Assembly: GCA_910575435.1 (NCBI GenBank)
Contig: CAJTGI010000003.1
Span: 248,001 to 312,000 of the forward strand
Source of the DNA: Clostridiaceae bacterium
GTDB lineage: Bacteria; Bacillota; Clostridia; Lachnospirales; Lachnospiraceae
Length of the DNA: 64,000 bases
Direction of reading: 5' to 3'
The notes beneath the pieces were generated by a model. It ran no database searches, was not told the origin of the DNA, and saw nothing but the letters and a program-made list of their open reading frames with translations. Made by a program: the position numbers and the translations under genes. The stretch's first letter is position 1. The number at the start of each line of letters is the position of its first letter. Positions 1-8,932 of this stretch are shown piece by piece.

Positions 1-1226
1 ATATCCTGGCAGATACATATTTTGTCTCCAAGGGGCTGGGAACCCAGGGGCTGGCGGCATTGAACCTAGCAATTCCCATCTTTAACGTGATTCATGGCTG
101 TGGCTTGATGCTAGGCATGGGCGGGGGCACGAAATATTCCATCTATCGGGCCCGGGGAGATGGGCGGAGGGAGAAGATGTTTGCCAATACGCTGGGAATC
201 GCAGGGTTGCTGGGCGTGGTTTTTATGGTGGCGGGACTTTGCTTTCCGGGAGATTTGGCTAGGTTATTCGGTGGAAGGGGAATTGAACTGGAAATGACGG
301 AGGTTTATTTGCAGGTGATGCTTCTGTTTTCTCCCGCCTACCTTCTCAATGACGTGCTGATCTGCTTTGTCAGGAATGACGGCAATCCCCGTCTGTCCAT
401 GGTATCTATGCTGGTAAGCAGTTTCACAAACATTGTGCTGGATTACGTGTTCATTTTTCCATTGCATATGGGAATGTTTGGCGCAGTGCTTGCTACGGGG
501 TGCGCCCCCGTTGTGGGCATCATGGTATCTTTGATTCATTTTGTTCAGGGGAGGAATCATTTTTACTGGATTGGAATGCTGCCGAAGTTTTGGACTTCCT
601 GTAACACTTTGGTGCTGGGCATTCCCTCTCTGGTGACGGAGGTTTCCTCTGGCATTGTCATTATTGTGTTTAATATCCTCATTCTGAATATTGCTGGAAA
701 TGTAGGGGTGGCGGCCTATGGGGTGGTGGCCAATCTCTCCCTGGTGGCGGTGGCCGTGTTTACCGGGGTTGCCCAGGGGATGCAGCCCATTGTAAGTCTG
801 GCCCGGGGAAGGGGGGAGATGGCAGGGGCAAGGCGGGTGCTCCGATATGGCGTGGTGACGGTGCTTGCCATTTCATTTTTGGTCTATTTCCTGGTGTTTT
901 TCGGAACGGATGCTCTGGTCGCCGTCTTTAATAGCGAAAGGAATCCCGCCATGGCAAATATGGCGGGATCGGGATTGCGGCTTTATTTTTCTGGCATTTC
1001 TTTCATGGGAGTGAATATTGTGCTTTCCATGTACTTTGCCGCCTGCGAGCGGGCGGTGCCCGCCCAGGCGATATCCATTTTGCGAGGGATTGCGCTAGTG
1101 ATTCCCATGGCTTTTATCCTGTCTTTTCTGGCAGGAATCACGGGCGTGTGGCTGGCGGTTCCCGCTGCGGAACTGATGGTGACGGCCATCGGCATCTATT
1201 TGTACCGTTTCCGGGGCAAGGACTAA
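1..1226 (+). CDS. MATE family efflux transporter, 5' end outside window
   Basis: This is the C-terminal part of a multidrug and toxin extrusion (MATE) transporter, an inner-membrane antiporter that exports cationic drugs or metabolites using Na+ or H+. The reading frame is already open at base 3 and reads LADTYFVSKGLGTQGLAALN, the usual early MATE helix, so the start lies upstream of the window. About 408 residues are visible of a usual 440-460. They hold repeated hydrophobic helices, an internal charged loop near RARGDGRREK, and a short basic tail after the last helix. It ends convergently with the YeiH-type gene, with a 10-bp inverted repeat in the gap. The substrate cannot be told from sequence. 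Confidence 0.9.
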   Translation, partial: ILADTYFVSKGLGTQGLAALNLAIPIFNVIHGCGLMLGMGGGTKYSIYRARGDGRREKMFANTLGIAGLLGVVFMVAGLCFPGDLARLFGGRGIELEMTEVYLQVMLLFSPAYLLNDVLICFVRNDGNPRLSMVSMLVSSFTNIVLDYVFIFPLHMGMFGAVLATGCAPVVGIMVSLIHFVQGRNHFYWIGMLPKFWTSCNTLVLGIPSLVTEVSSGIVIIVFNILILNIAGNVGVAAYGVVANLSLVAVAVFTGVAQGMQPIVSLARGRGEMAGARRVLRYGVVTVLAISFLVYFLVFFGTDALVAVFNSERNPAMANMAGSGLRLYFSGISFMGVNIVLSMYFAACERAVPAQAISILRGIALVIPMAFILSFLAGITGVWLAVPAAELMVTAIGIYLYRFRGKD

Positions 1227-1228
1227 TC

Positions 1229-1261
1229 ATGCATAGTTACTTTTAAATCCCAACTATGCAT
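1229..1261. terminator. Inverted repeat between convergent genes
   Basis: A perfect 10-bp stem (ATGCATAGTT paired with AACTATGCAT) with a 13-nt loop lies between the MATE stop and the stop of the minus-strand gene, and its right arm touches that stop codon. There is no clear T-tract, so it may be a weak bidirectional terminator or an mRNA 3'-end stabiliser. Confidence 0.35.
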
Positions 1262-2292
1262 TACCAGATACCCAGTACATGCTGCATCGCCAGGCTGATG
1301 GCAGTGATGCCCGCCCAGCAGGCAAATCCCATGATGATGGGCTTTGCGCCAGTCTTGATGAGTTTTACGATGTCGGTATTCAGCCCGATGGCTCCCATGG
1401 CCATGATAATCAGGAATTTGCTCAATTCCTTCATGGGGGTGAAGAAATCTGCTGATATATGGAATGGGCCAGTGCAGATGGTAGTGATCAGGGAGGCGGC
1501 GATAAACCATAGAATGAAGAAAGGGAAGATTTTCTTTAGCTCCACTTTGTTGCCGCTGGTCTTTTCCTGGCGGGTGCGGATGAATGCCAGTGCCAGGGTG
1601 ATAGGGATGATGGCCAGGGTTCTGGTGAGTTTGACCGTGACTGCCTTATCCAAGGTGGCGCTTCCCAAGCGATACAGATTGTCCCAAGTGGCGGCGCAGG
1701 CCGTGACGGAAGAGGTGTCATTTACCGCCGTGCCAGCAAAAATGCCGAAGGCTTCCCCGGTGTCTGTGGCGAATCCTACCATCGCCCCCAGATGGGGGAA
1801 AATCAGTGCCGCCAGCACGTTGAAGAGGAAGATGACGCTGATGGACTGGGCAACTTCCTCATCGTCCGCCTGGATGACTGGGGCGGTGGCTGCCACGGCA
1901 CTGCCGCCGCAGATAGAACTGCCCACGCCCACCAGGGTGCTGATTTTGCCCGGGACATGCATGGCTTTATGTAGGGCGAAGCTGATGATCAGGCTGGCAG
2001 AGATGGTGCAGATAATGATGGGAAGGCTCTGCCTCCCTGTTTCCAGCACGATGGACAGATTCAGCCCGAAGCCTAGGAATATCACGGCCCACTGCAAGAT
2101 CTTTTTGCTGGTGAATCGGATGCCCTCTTGAAACATTCCCTTTTCCTTCCAGAGAAGGGTGATGACCATGCCGATTAGTATGGCGATCACCGGGCCTCCG
2201 ATGATGGGGAATTGCTTTCCCAGAAAGTGGGAGGGGACTGCGATGGCCAGGCATAGCAGGAGCCCCGGGGCAAGTTCTTTGATTTTCTTCAT
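1261..2292 (-). CDS. YeiH/UPF0324 family putative sulfate exporter
   Basis: This 343-residue protein belongs to the conserved YeiH/UPF0324 family of about ten-helix membrane proteins, often annotated as putative sulfate exporters although the substrate is poorly proven. The N-terminus ([18 protein letters not shown]) and the glycine-rich motif [18 protein letters not shown] near residues 121-138 are typical. So is the C-terminal [19 protein letters not shown]. Length matches the family. The gene is transcribed away from the NUDIX gene. A promoter with consensus boxes lies at 2369-2396 on the minus strand, and a good ribosome site (GGGAGGTAACC) precedes the ATG at 2292. No LysR regulator, which often sits beside such genes, is present here. 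Confidence 0.85.
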   Translation of the reverse strand: MKKIKELAPGLLLCLAIAVPSHFLGKQFPIIGGPVIAILIGMVITLLWKEKGMFQEGIRFTSKKILQWAVIFLGFGLNLSIVLETGRQSLPIIICTISASLIISFALHKAMHVPGKISTLVGVGSSICGGSAVAATAPVIQADDEEVAQSISVIFLFNVLAALIFPHLGAMVGFATDTGEAFGIFAGTAVNDTSSVTACAATWDNLYRLGSATLDKAVTVKLTRTLAIIPITLALAFIRTRQEKTSGNKVELKKIFPFFILWFIAASLITTICTGPFHISADFFTPMKELSKFLIIMAMGAIGLNTDIVKLIKTGAKPIIMGFACWAGITAISLAMQHVLGIW

Positions 2293-2368
2293 ATGTGGTT
2301 ACCTCCCTTTCGCATCTTTTCTTTCGAGGCTACTCTTTACATCCTCTGAAAATGATAACCTTTCAATG

Positions 2369-2396
2369 ATTATATACGGATGAATAATTTTGTCAA
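2369..2396 (-). promoter_or_regulatory. Promoter of the YeiH-type gene
   Basis: Read on the minus strand, TTGACA and TATAAT are separated by 16 nt, a perfect sigma-A hexamer pair. It lies about 75 bases upstream of the gene start and sits back to back with the NUDIX promoter, with one base between them. Confidence 0.75.
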
Positions 2397-2397
2397 A

Positions 2398-2426
2398 TTG
2401 AACTCCTGCTTTATCTATGATATGAT
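2398..2426 (+). promoter_or_regulatory. Promoter of the NUDIX gene
   Basis: TTGAAC and TATGAT are separated by 17 nt on the plus strand. The leader to the NUDIX start is about 150 nt and contains a 6-bp hairpin (GCAGGC/GCCTGC) near 2483-2499. Confidence 0.65.
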
Positions 2427-2583
2427 AATTGGCAGACTGCATTGCTGACATCTGGCAGACACATGTCCGGCATGGAACAGAGCGCAGGCATGACGCCTGC
2501 AGGCTTGGGTTCTATTACATACTGAGATGAACCGTTGCAAATGGTGGCGTGATGTTCATTGTTAAAAAAGGAGGTATTGACTT

Positions 2584-3156
2584 ATGAAGTTTGAGCGAAT
2601 CCAGAAAATCATCGGGGGAAGGTTTATCCATCGCTATGACATTACCTATCGGACGGAGGATGGGGGTGAGAAGGTATATGAGATGATTAGCCGGAAGGGG
2701 GATATCCAGAGACATGAGGAATTGATTTCTACCACGCCGGATGCGGTGGTGCTGATTATGCACGATGAGACGGGGGAGAAGATATTGATTGACCGGGAGT
2801 TTCGCCTGGCCACCGGGGAGTGGGTGTATAATTTTCCGGCGGGGCTTATCGATGCGGGGGAGACGCCGGAGGAGAGCGCGAGAAGAGAATTGTGGGAGGA
2901 GACAGGGCTGGAACTGTATGCGGTGGAGGACGTGATTCCCATCAGCTACAGCGCGGTGGGATTTTCCAATGAGACCAATGTGTGCATCGTGGGAAGGGCT
3001 AGGGGCGAGTTCCGGGAGAGCACTTCTGTGGTGGAGGAGATTGAGCCGGGCTGGTATACAAAGGCCCAGGTGCGTGAATTGATCGCGAATCATCCCTTCG
3101 CCGCCAGAACCCAGGCATATTGCTATGTCTGGAGCCAAGACGAAAAGAATTTTTAA
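2584..3156 (+). CDS. NUDIX hydrolase, ADP-ribose pyrophosphatase type
   Basis: This 190-residue protein probably cleaves ADP-ribose or a related nucleoside diphosphate derivative in the cytosol. The Nudix box is complete at residues 87-109 (GLIDAGETPEESARRELWEE and onward), with the catalytic REUXEEXGU signature intact. The upstream FRLATGEWVYNFPAG segment is typical of the ADPRase subgroup (NudF-like). The start is certain: AAAAAAGGAGGT lies 9 bases before the ATG. The gene has its own promoter at 2398. Its stop codon lies inside the left arm of the first two-hairpin repeat element (3146-3225). Confidence 0.9.
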   Translation: MKFERIQKIIGGRFIHRYDITYRTEDGGEKVYEMISRKGDIQRHEELISTTPDAVVLIMHDETGEKILIDREFRLATGEWVYNFPAGLIDAGETPEESARRELWEETGLELYAVEDVIPISYSAVGFSNETNVCIVGRARGEFRESTSVVEEIEPGWYTKAQVRELIANHPFAARTQAYCYVWSQDEKNF

Positions 3157-3225
3157 GCCAGCAAAAAACGCTGGCTAAGAAATTCTACAGTTTCGTCTAA
3201 GAAGAACGCAAAATCGGCGTTCTTC
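3146..3225 (+). repeat. Two-hairpin 3' element, copy 1
   Basis: Hairpin I pairs 3146-3162 with 3170-3186 (17 positions, two mismatches, loop AAAAAAC) and covers the NUDIX stop codon. Hairpin II pairs GAAGAACGC (3201-3209) with GCGTTCTTC (3217-3225) over the 7-nt loop AAAATCG. The same arrangement recurs at 4394-4472 and 57280-57378. Confidence 0.75.
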
Positions 3226-3353
3226 AGAGATGATGGAGTGAGGTGCTTTTAAATTGGCATAAGACACTGACAAAGAAATACTATGATTTCATTTAAAAAG
3301 AACGCAAAATCATCGTTCTTCAGAGATGATGGAGTGAGGTGTTTTTAAATTGG
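3201..3353 (+). repeat. Tandem duplication of the hairpin II unit
   Basis: The segment from the first AAGAACGC hairpin through TGATGGAGTGAGG and TTTTAAATTGGCA is repeated directly about 97 bases later. The second hairpin (AAGAACG 3298-3304 with CGTTCTT 3314-3320) is shorter and its own hairpin I is decayed. The 286 bases between the NUDIX gene and ylbJ hold only these repeats; I see no gene or clear promoter there. Confidence 0.7.
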
Positions 3354-3442
3354 CACGGGTGGCTGGGCATAAAAAGCATGGGAATTTCATAGGATAAGGG
3401 AAAAGAGGTTTGTGGATATGCATATCTGCCGAGGTGCGGCCT

Positions 3443-4384
3443 ATGAAACGAAAAATTATGATGCTCTCTCTCTGTCTGGGAATCTTACTTTTTGTCTTAT
3501 TTCCGGAGGTGGTCAACCGGGGGGCGAAGACGGGATTGCTTCTGTGGTTTCACACGGTGCTTCCTGCTCTGCTCCCTTTTATGATTTTGTCTACCTTTAT
3601 GGTGAAGGAGAATATTACCGGGGTGGTGAGCCGGGTGGCGGCTCCTGTATTTTGCCGCTTGTTTGGCGTGAGCCGGGCTGGGTGCTACCCTGTGGCAATC
3701 GGGCTTCTGTCCGGGTATCCGGTGGGGGCGAGGACGGTGGCCCAGGTATATGGCCAGGGCATGATTTCCCAGGAGGAGGCACAATATATCCTTTCCTTTT
3801 GCAACAATGCCAGTCCCATGTTCATGTTGGAATACATCGGGCTGGAATGCATGAATATGAAGGTGCCGGCCCAGTTGTGTGCGCTTCTCTATCTCTCAGC
3901 CTGGCTAAATGCCCTCTGGACTAGGATTTGGAAAAGATATGATTTTAGGGAGGGTGAGGGATGGGGGGAGTTTGTTCCCTCCCGCCGCCGGGGGAATTGG
4001 ATTGCCTCTCTGGACGAGAGTATTTTGGATGCCTTTGTGGTGATTTCCAAGGTGGGGGGATATATGATGCTCTTTTCTATCATCGCCCTGTGGATGGAAA
4101 ATGTTTTGCCGGTGGCAGATGCGATCAAATACATAGGAATCGGAGTTTTGGAGATAACAACAGGGGGAGCGCTGTTTGCTAGGCTCCATCTGGCGAATTG
4201 GCTGCAGGGCGGGATTTTTCTGGGTCTCTGCGCCTTCGGCGGGCTTTCCAGCGTGGCCCAGACTGCCAGCGTTCTCAGCGATACGAATCTTTCTGTAAAG
4301 AAATATGTCTTGGCAAAGATTCGGCAGATGGGGATTGCCTTTGCGCTGGGGGCGTGCTGGTTCTATATCAAGGGGAAAGTGTGA
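3443..4384 (+). CDS. ylbJ: Sporulation integral membrane protein YlbJ (SpoVV-like)
   Basis: This 313-residue, multi-helix membrane protein belongs to the YlbJ family with the nucleoside-recognition (Gate) fold. In Bacillus, YlbJ (SpoVV) acts in the outer forespore membrane and moves dipicolinic acid toward the spore. Typical motifs are LLWFHTVLPALLPFMILS near the N-terminus, GLLSGYPVGAR, and SFCNNASPMFM. The C-terminal FGGLSSVAQTASVL is also characteristic. The ATG at 3443 is preferred because GAGGTG ends 6 bases before it; an in-frame ATG 33 bases upstream lacks a good site. Its presence supports an endospore-forming host. A two-hairpin repeat follows the stop by 9 bases. Confidence 0.88.
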   Translation: MKRKIMMLSLCLGILLFVLFPEVVNRGAKTGLLLWFHTVLPALLPFMILSTFMVKENITGVVSRVAAPVFCRLFGVSRAGCYPVAIGLLSGYPVGARTVAQVYGQGMISQEEAQYILSFCNNASPMFMLEYIGLECMNMKVPAQLCALLYLSAWLNALWTRIWKRYDFREGEGWGEFVPSRRRGNWIASLDESILDAFVVISKVGGYMMLFSIIALWMENVLPVADAIKYIGIGVLEITTGGALFARLHLANWLQGGIFLGLCAFGGLSSVAQTASVLSDTNLSVKKYVLAKIRQMGIAFALGACWFYIKGKV

Positions 4385-4393
4385 AAGATTTGA

Positions 4394-4472
4394 AGTTTCG
4401 CTAACGCATAAAAAGCATGATGCGAAGTGAAACTAAGTCAACTCTAAGAAGAACGCAAAGAAAGCGTTCTTC
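4394..4472 (+). repeat. Two-hairpin 3' element, copy 2
   Basis: Hairpin I pairs AGTTTC..CT..CGCAT (4394-4409) with 4420-4434. After AAGTCA, hairpin II pairs GAAGAACGC (4448-4456) with GCGTTCTTC (4464-4472) over the 7-nt loop AAAGAAA. The hairpin I stem sequence differs from copies 1 and 3 but still pairs. Confidence 0.72.
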
Positions 4473-4542
4473 CCATCGAGAGCTGATGGGTTAGGGTGGA
4501 TGGCGATTAGAGAAAAGATGTAGCGAGAGGAGAGGTGATAGG

Positions 4543-5622
4543 ATGGCAGGCTTTGCTGCGCATGAGATATTTGGCCAGGAGGTATCTAGAAGGTTTACCG
4601 ATGAGGAACTTTTAACGATAGTGGAGGAACACCGAGGGATTTTTGGGATTGGCTGTCAGGGGCCGGATCTATTTTTATATGATCTTCCCATGCTGGCATG
4701 CGGCGATGAGCGAAATGTGGGTGCCAGGATGCACCAGGAGGGGACGGCAAGGTTTTTTGCCTACCTGTGGCAGACGGTTTGGGAGGCAGAATGTTCCCTA
4801 CAGATGGAGGTGGGGCTTGCCTATCTCTATGGGGCGCTAGCCCATTACACATTGGATACCATGATGCATCCCTACATTTACGCCAGGATTGGATATGACC
4901 CGGAGGTGCCCTATTCCAAGAAGGCTACGAGAGGCCAGCACCACAGGCTGGAGGCGGCGATTGACGCCAAGCTCCTTTCTGTGAAGAGGGATGCGCTGCC
5001 CTCCCAGTACAAGCCCTGCGAGTCCATGGATACGGACAAAAGGGAGCGGGAATGCCTGGCGGATCTTCTGGTGAGGGCAGTGGGACGCACCTATAAGGTC
5101 AAGCTGAAGCGGGAAAATGTATTTGGGGCGATTAAGATGATGAAGATGATTGCCTGCGGATTTTATGGCGGAAGCGAGAGAAAGCGCAAGATGCTGGAGA
5201 AGTGGGAGCATTGGGTGACGCAATATGGTCTCTTTAGCAATCTGATGGTGACAGATGATGATATCCGGAAGAGAAAGGTGATGAATCATGAGAAGATGCC
5301 CTGGAAGAATCCATGGGAAACCAGCCGGGAGAGCCAGGACTCTGTCTGGGAGATATATCAGAATGCGGTAGAACGCTATGGGCAGTATCGGAGAGAATTT
5401 GAACAGTTGGAGGAATGGGTGCTGGCCCGCAGGGAGGAGTTGGCTTGCCGGGAGGAGGAAGATAATAATAAGATTGCCCTGGGAAAAAATAATAGGAAAA
5501 AATTGGATACATCTGCTATAATGGAACAGTTGGGGCGGGAGGAAAATAAGGTTTCCGCCGAAATCCGCCGCAGCGTGAAGAAACTGGGAAATCTGTCGTA
5601 TTATAGCGGCTTGCCCCTGTGA
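4543..5622 (+). CDS. Zinc-dependent phospholipase C-like protein
   Basis: This 359-residue protein carries the zinc-dependent phospholipase C/S1-P1 nuclease-like fold in its first 200 residues. Metal-site motifs are visible: GCQGPDLFLYD near residues 38-48 and the helix HYTLDTMMHPYIYAR near 102-116. No signal peptide is seen, so it is probably cytosolic, unlike secreted clostridial alpha-toxins. The C-terminal third is charged and partly coiled-coil, with runs of E, R and N. Related proteins are common in Clostridia as uncharacterised housekeeping genes, and phospholipase activity is not established. GAGGTGATAGG precedes the ATG. It stands alone between ylbJ and the aminopeptidase. Confidence 0.75.
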   Translation: MAGFAAHEIFGQEVSRRFTDEELLTIVEEHRGIFGIGCQGPDLFLYDLPMLACGDERNVGARMHQEGTARFFAYLWQTVWEAECSLQMEVGLAYLYGALAHYTLDTMMHPYIYARIGYDPEVPYSKKATRGQHHRLEAAIDAKLLSVKRDALPSQYKPCESMDTDKRERECLADLLVRAVGRTYKVKLKRENVFGAIKMMKMIACGFYGGSERKRKMLEKWEHWVTQYGLFSNLMVTDDDIRKRKVMNHEKMPWKNPWETSRESQDSVWEIYQNAVERYGQYRREFEQLEEWVLARREELACREEEDNNKIALGKNNRKKLDTSAIMEQLGREENKVSAEIRRSVKKLGNLSYYSGLPL

Positions 5623-5733
5623 AAGAAAGGTTCTTTGGCAAGATGGGCCGTGGATGCGCAGAGAGAGTTGATCGCATTGGCAGAGGATTCCAGCGATGGT
5701 GCGATGTTATGAATGATGGAAAGGATGGACAGG

Positions 5734-7113
5734 ATGGAGAGGAAGAATATTTGGAACAATTATACGGAGAAAGACTTGAAAAAACTGGAGAAGATCTGTA
5801 AGAAATACCTAGATTTCCTGAGCGTTGGAAAGACGGAGAGGGAATGCGTCCGGGAGATTGTCCGACAGGCGAAAGAGGCGGGATATCAGGATTTGGAGGA
5901 AATAGTAGAGAAGGAGGAGTCTCTGAAGGTGGGGGATAAGGTGTACTATGTGTGCATGAAGAAGACGGTAGCATTGTTTCACATCGGGGAGAAGCCTTTG
6001 GAGGAGGGGATGAATATTCTGGGGGCCCATATTGATTCTCCCAGGCTGGACGTGAAGCAGAATCCACTTTATGAAAAAGCGGAGATGGCTTATCTGGATA
6101 CCCATTACTACGGGGGCATTAAGAAGTATCAGTGGGTGTCCATGCCATTGGCAATCCACGGCGTGGTGGTGAAGAAGGACGGCACTGCGGAGACCATCTG
6201 CATTGGCGAGAAGGACAGCGATCCGGTCTTTTGCGTGTCGGACTTGCTGATCCATCTGGCGGGGGAGCAGATGGAGAAAAAGGCGGCAAAAGTGGTAGAG
6301 GGAGAGAAACTGGACCTTCTCGTGGGGAGCATGCCTTTGGAGGATGAGGAGAAGGATGCGGTGAAGGCAAATGTGCTGAAACTTCTGAAAAAGGAGTATG
6401 GCATGGAGGAGGCAGACTTTATTTCCGCAGAGCTGGAGATTGTCCCGGCGGGAAGGGCTAGGGAATTGGGCTTTGACCGGAGCATGATCCTGTCCTATGG
6501 CCAGGATGACCGAGTGTGCGCCTACACTTCTCTGGATGCCATGCTGGAGGTGGACAAGTTGGAAAAGACTGCGTGCTGCCTCCTGGTGGACAAGGAGGAG
6601 GTGGGCAGCGTGGGGGCTACGGGGATGCAATCCCATTTCTTCGAGAATGCGGTGGCGGAAATCATGAACTGCATGGGGAATTATAGCGAGCTGTCCCTGC
6701 GCCGCTGCCTTAGGAACAGCCGCATGCTCTCTTCAGACGTGAATGCAGGGTATGATCCCCTGTACTATACCTATTTTGAGAAGAAGAATGCCTCCTTCTG
6801 CGGTTATGGGGTAGTGTTCAGCAAATTTACCGGAAGTCGGGGCAAGAGCGGTTCCAATGATGCCAATGCGGAATACCTTGCAGCTCTGCGCCGGATGATG
6901 GACGACAACCATGTCTATTACCAGACGGCGGAGCTGGGAAAGGTGGATGTGGGGGGCGGCGGCACCATTGCTTACATCCTCTCTCTCTATGGGATGGAGG
7001 TCATTGACTGCGGAGTGGCTGTGCTGAGCATGCACGGGCCCTGGGAGGTGACCAGCAAGGCAGATATCTACGAGACGCAGAAATGCTATGTGACATTTCT
7101 TAAAAATGCCTGA
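5734..7113 (+). CDS. M18 family aminopeptidase (aspartyl aminopeptidase type)
   Basis: This 459-residue cytosolic zinc peptidase of family M18 removes N-terminal acidic residues from peptides. Metal and active-site motifs are present: GAHIDSPRLDVKQNP near residue 98, LVDKEEVGSVGATGMQSHFF near 288, and SMHGPWEVTSKADIYE near the C-terminus. Length is normal for clostridial M18 enzymes. Four in-frame ATGs lie between 5713 and 5734; the last is chosen because GGAAAGG sits 9 bases upstream, but an earlier start would add at most seven residues. It is followed by a GC-rich hairpin and faces the carypeptidase gene tail to tail. Confidence 0.88.
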   Translation: MERKNIWNNYTEKDLKKLEKICKKYLDFLSVGKTERECVREIVRQAKEAGYQDLEEIVEKEESLKVGDKVYYVCMKKTVALFHIGEKPLEEGMNILGAHIDSPRLDVKQNPLYEKAEMAYLDTHYYGGIKKYQWVSMPLAIHGVVVKKDGTAETICIGEKDSDPVFCVSDLLIHLAGEQMEKKAAKVVEGEKLDLLVGSMPLEDEEKDAVKANVLKLLKKEYGMEEADFISAELEIVPAGRARELGFDRSMILSYGQDDRVCAYTSLDAMLEVDKLEKTACCLLVDKEEVGSVGATGMQSHFFENAVAEIMNCMGNYSELSLRRCLRNSRMLSSDVNAGYDPLYYTYFEKKNASFCGYGVVFSKFTGSRGKSGSNDANAEYLAALRRMMDDNHVYYQTAELGKVDVGGGGTIAYILSLYGMEVIDCGVAVLSMHGPWEVTSKADIYETQKCYVTFLKNA

Positions 7114-7156
7114 TGGAATGGATGGCTGTGAAAAGTAACTGCGCAGGCAAATAAGC

Positions 7157-7181
7157 CAGCCGCCCAGGGCATGGGCGGCTG
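7157..7181. terminator. GC-rich hairpin between convergent genes
   Basis: CAGCCGCCC (7157-7165) pairs with GGGCGGCTG (7173-7181) over AGGGCAT. On the minus strand the stem is followed by GCTTATTTG, on the plus strand by TGCTGGTTGGGCTT. It may terminate both the aminopeptidase and the carboxypeptidase transcripts, but the T-tracts are weak. Confidence 0.5.
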
Positions 7182-7222
7182 TGCTGGTTGGGCTTCGCTG
7201 TTGCATAGGCGTCGGCATGGGG

Positions 7223-8482
7223 CTAGCCGCGGTGCTGGAATAGGAATAGCTTCCTGACCAGATTCCGGTAGTAGGGCAGGCTTCTGGCGGAACAGGACTT
7301 CTGGGCCAGTATCGGAAATTCATATAATAGGATATCGTTTTTATAATATTTATCAAAGCCAATGATATCCCCCTTGCGCACTGGCGCAATCACCTCGTTT
7401 GGGAGAGAGATCTTTCGGGTGACGGTGTCCTTTTCCTGCAAGGCGAAGGGGAGATTTTCTGGCGTCAGGGAGTCGATAGGAATCTCTCCCTCTGTTCCCT
7501 GGCTCGTGGGCAGAGAGGAGGGGGGCTTTTCGGGGGAGATGGATATCTTTTTGAAATTGTCAAATCCATAGTTCATCAGTGCCTTGGTGTCTTTCCACTT
7601 CCAGGACTTATTGGGGGGCCATCCGCAGGCCAGCACGCTGGTGATGAGGGTCTGGTTTCCCTTTCTGGCCGCTCCGCAGAAACAGTAGCCGGCATTTCCT
7701 GTAAATCCGGTCTTGATGCCGATGGCTCCGGGGTAGCTGGTGAGGAAGGCATCGTGGTTGCGCACCCGGTATTTCCTGGTGCCCTTCCGGTTGGAAAATT
7801 GGTAGGAGGGGGTGGCGATGATTTTAAGGAATTCCTTGTTCTTGATGGCGTAGGCGGCAATGATGCAGAGTTCCTTGGCGGTGGTGAAGTGCTCCTTGCT
7901 GTCCAGGCCATTGGGGGTGACGAAGTTTGTTCGGATGCAGCCCAGTTCTGCCGCCTTCGCATTCATCATGGCGGCGAATCCCTCCACGGAGCCTCCTACA
8001 TGCTCTGCGATGGCCACGGCGGTGTCATTGTGGGACTCCAGCATGAGAGAATACAGCAGGTCTTTCAGATAGAATTTCTCCCCCGCCTTCATGTTCAGCT
8101 GCACGTCTGGCATGGATGCGGCGTAGGGGGAGGCGGTGACAGTCTCTTTTAACTTTCCGCTCTCCAGGGCGATGATGCAGGTCATGATTTTGGTGGTGCT
8201 GGCCATGGGCATTTTCTTGTCTGCCTCCCGGCCCCATAGCACCTGCTCCGTATCTGCGTCCATGAGGCAGCAGGCTTTTGCCCGGAGGGAGGAGGGGGCG
8301 GAATCCTTCGAGGTGATGGAAAAATCTTTGCCGGAGTACACCTTTTTATCAGGAACCTCTAGCCTCTGAATCTGGGCATAGGGCGGATATTTGGAGAGAA
8401 TTTCCTTATTTTTGTGAAACATGGATGCGCTGAGTAGATATATGCTTAATAGAATGATGACAATGCTTATTTTTTTCTGCAT
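7223..8482 (-). CDS. D-alanyl-D-alanine carboxypeptidase (S11, DacF-like)
   Basis: This 419-residue penicillin-binding enzyme trims the terminal D-Ala from peptidoglycan stem peptides outside the membrane. An N-terminal hydrophobic segment (residues 5-20) serves as signal or anchor. All three active-site motifs are present: STTK at about 95-98, SHN at 150-152 and KTG at 257-259. After about residue 310 comes a proline-rich spacer and a beta-rich C-terminal domain typical of PBP5-like proteins. I start at 8482 because CTGGAG lies 5 bases before that ATG; an in-frame ATG at 8527 has no ribosome site. Sporulating clostridia carry several S11 paralogues, so vegetative or spore use cannot be decided. 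Confidence 0.9.
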   Translation of the reverse strand: MQKKISIVIILLSIYLLSASMFHKNKEILSKYPPYAQIQRLEVPDKKVYSGKDFSITSKDSAPSSLRAKACCLMDADTEQVLWGREADKKMPMASTTKIMTCIIALESGKLKETVTASPYAASMPDVQLNMKAGEKFYLKDLLYSLMLESHNDTAVAIAEHVGGSVEGFAAMMNAKAAELGCIRTNFVTPNGLDSKEHFTTAKELCIIAAYAIKNKEFLKIIATPSYQFSNRKGTRKYRVRNHDAFLTSYPGAIGIKTGFTGNAGYCFCGAARKGNQTLITSVLACGWPPNKSWKWKDTKALMNYGFDNFKKISISPEKPPSSLPTSQGTEGEIPIDSLTPENLPFALQEKDTVTRKISLPNEVIAPVRKGDIIGFDKYYKNDILLYEFPILAQKSCSARSLPYYRNLVRKLFLFQHRG

Positions 8483-8573
8483 GGAAGCTCCAGAGTTTTT
8501 TACTATGGATATGGGGATGGAAAACAAAATATGATAAGGATTGGAAAAAATTTCTTTCCGTGGAAAAAAAGTG

Positions 8574-8602
8574 TTGCTATTTTATTCCAAAAGGGATAAA
8601 AT
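8574..8602 (+). promoter_or_regulatory. Promoter of the decarboxylase operon
   Basis: TTGCTA and TAAAAT are separated by 17 nt. This would give a leader of about 320 nt before the first gene at 8933, which contains the strongly structured region described separately. Confidence 0.55.
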
Positions 8603-8778
8603 TATTTTGGCGTAAATTTGTTTTTTTGCTGTAAAAGTATAGCCAAGCGAACGACCATGCCGCATGCTTGCATGTGGGCGTGCTCGGGCATTTGGCGAAC
8701 CACCAGAATGATGCAATAACATAGATAGGCTGTATGTTTATTTATGCTGGCGATGGCCCGGATTGCGAATGCTGGTGG

Positions 8779-8846
8779 CGATTGCGTTGCTGAGTGCCAG
8801 TGGCACTCGCCTGGTAACGACCAAAGTGCGAAGCACGAAGCAATCG
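8779..8846 (+). promoter_or_regulatory. Structured leader of the decarboxylase operon (three-way junction)
   Basis: CGATTGC (8779-8785) pairs with GCAATCG (8840-8846). Inside, AGTGCC (8793-8798) pairs with GGCACT (8802-8807), flanked by GTT/AAC, and GTGC-GAA-GCAC (8826-8836) forms another hairpin. Further hairpins follow: GCCGCT-GAA-AGCGGC, and an alternative GGCAT/ATGCC before the ribosome site. No known riboswitch consensus is recognised. The rest of the gene-free stretch 8483-8932 holds the promoter and more short palindromes. Confidence 0.45.
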
Positions 8847-8932
8847 GCTTTTACAGATGGTGGTGCCGCTGAAAGCGGCATTTCAGTAATTGGCTTATGC
8901 CGCATAAATACTATGATAATGGAGGTCTGAAC

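Noticed and set aside
1256-2131. A 291-codon plus-strand frame over the YeiH-type gene
   Set aside because: The minus-strand product has full family motifs and a consensus promoter; the plus frame has neither.
5516-6067. A 183-codon minus-strand Ser/Pro-rich frame
   Set aside because: It spans the junction of two well-supported plus-strand genes and is a mirror frame.
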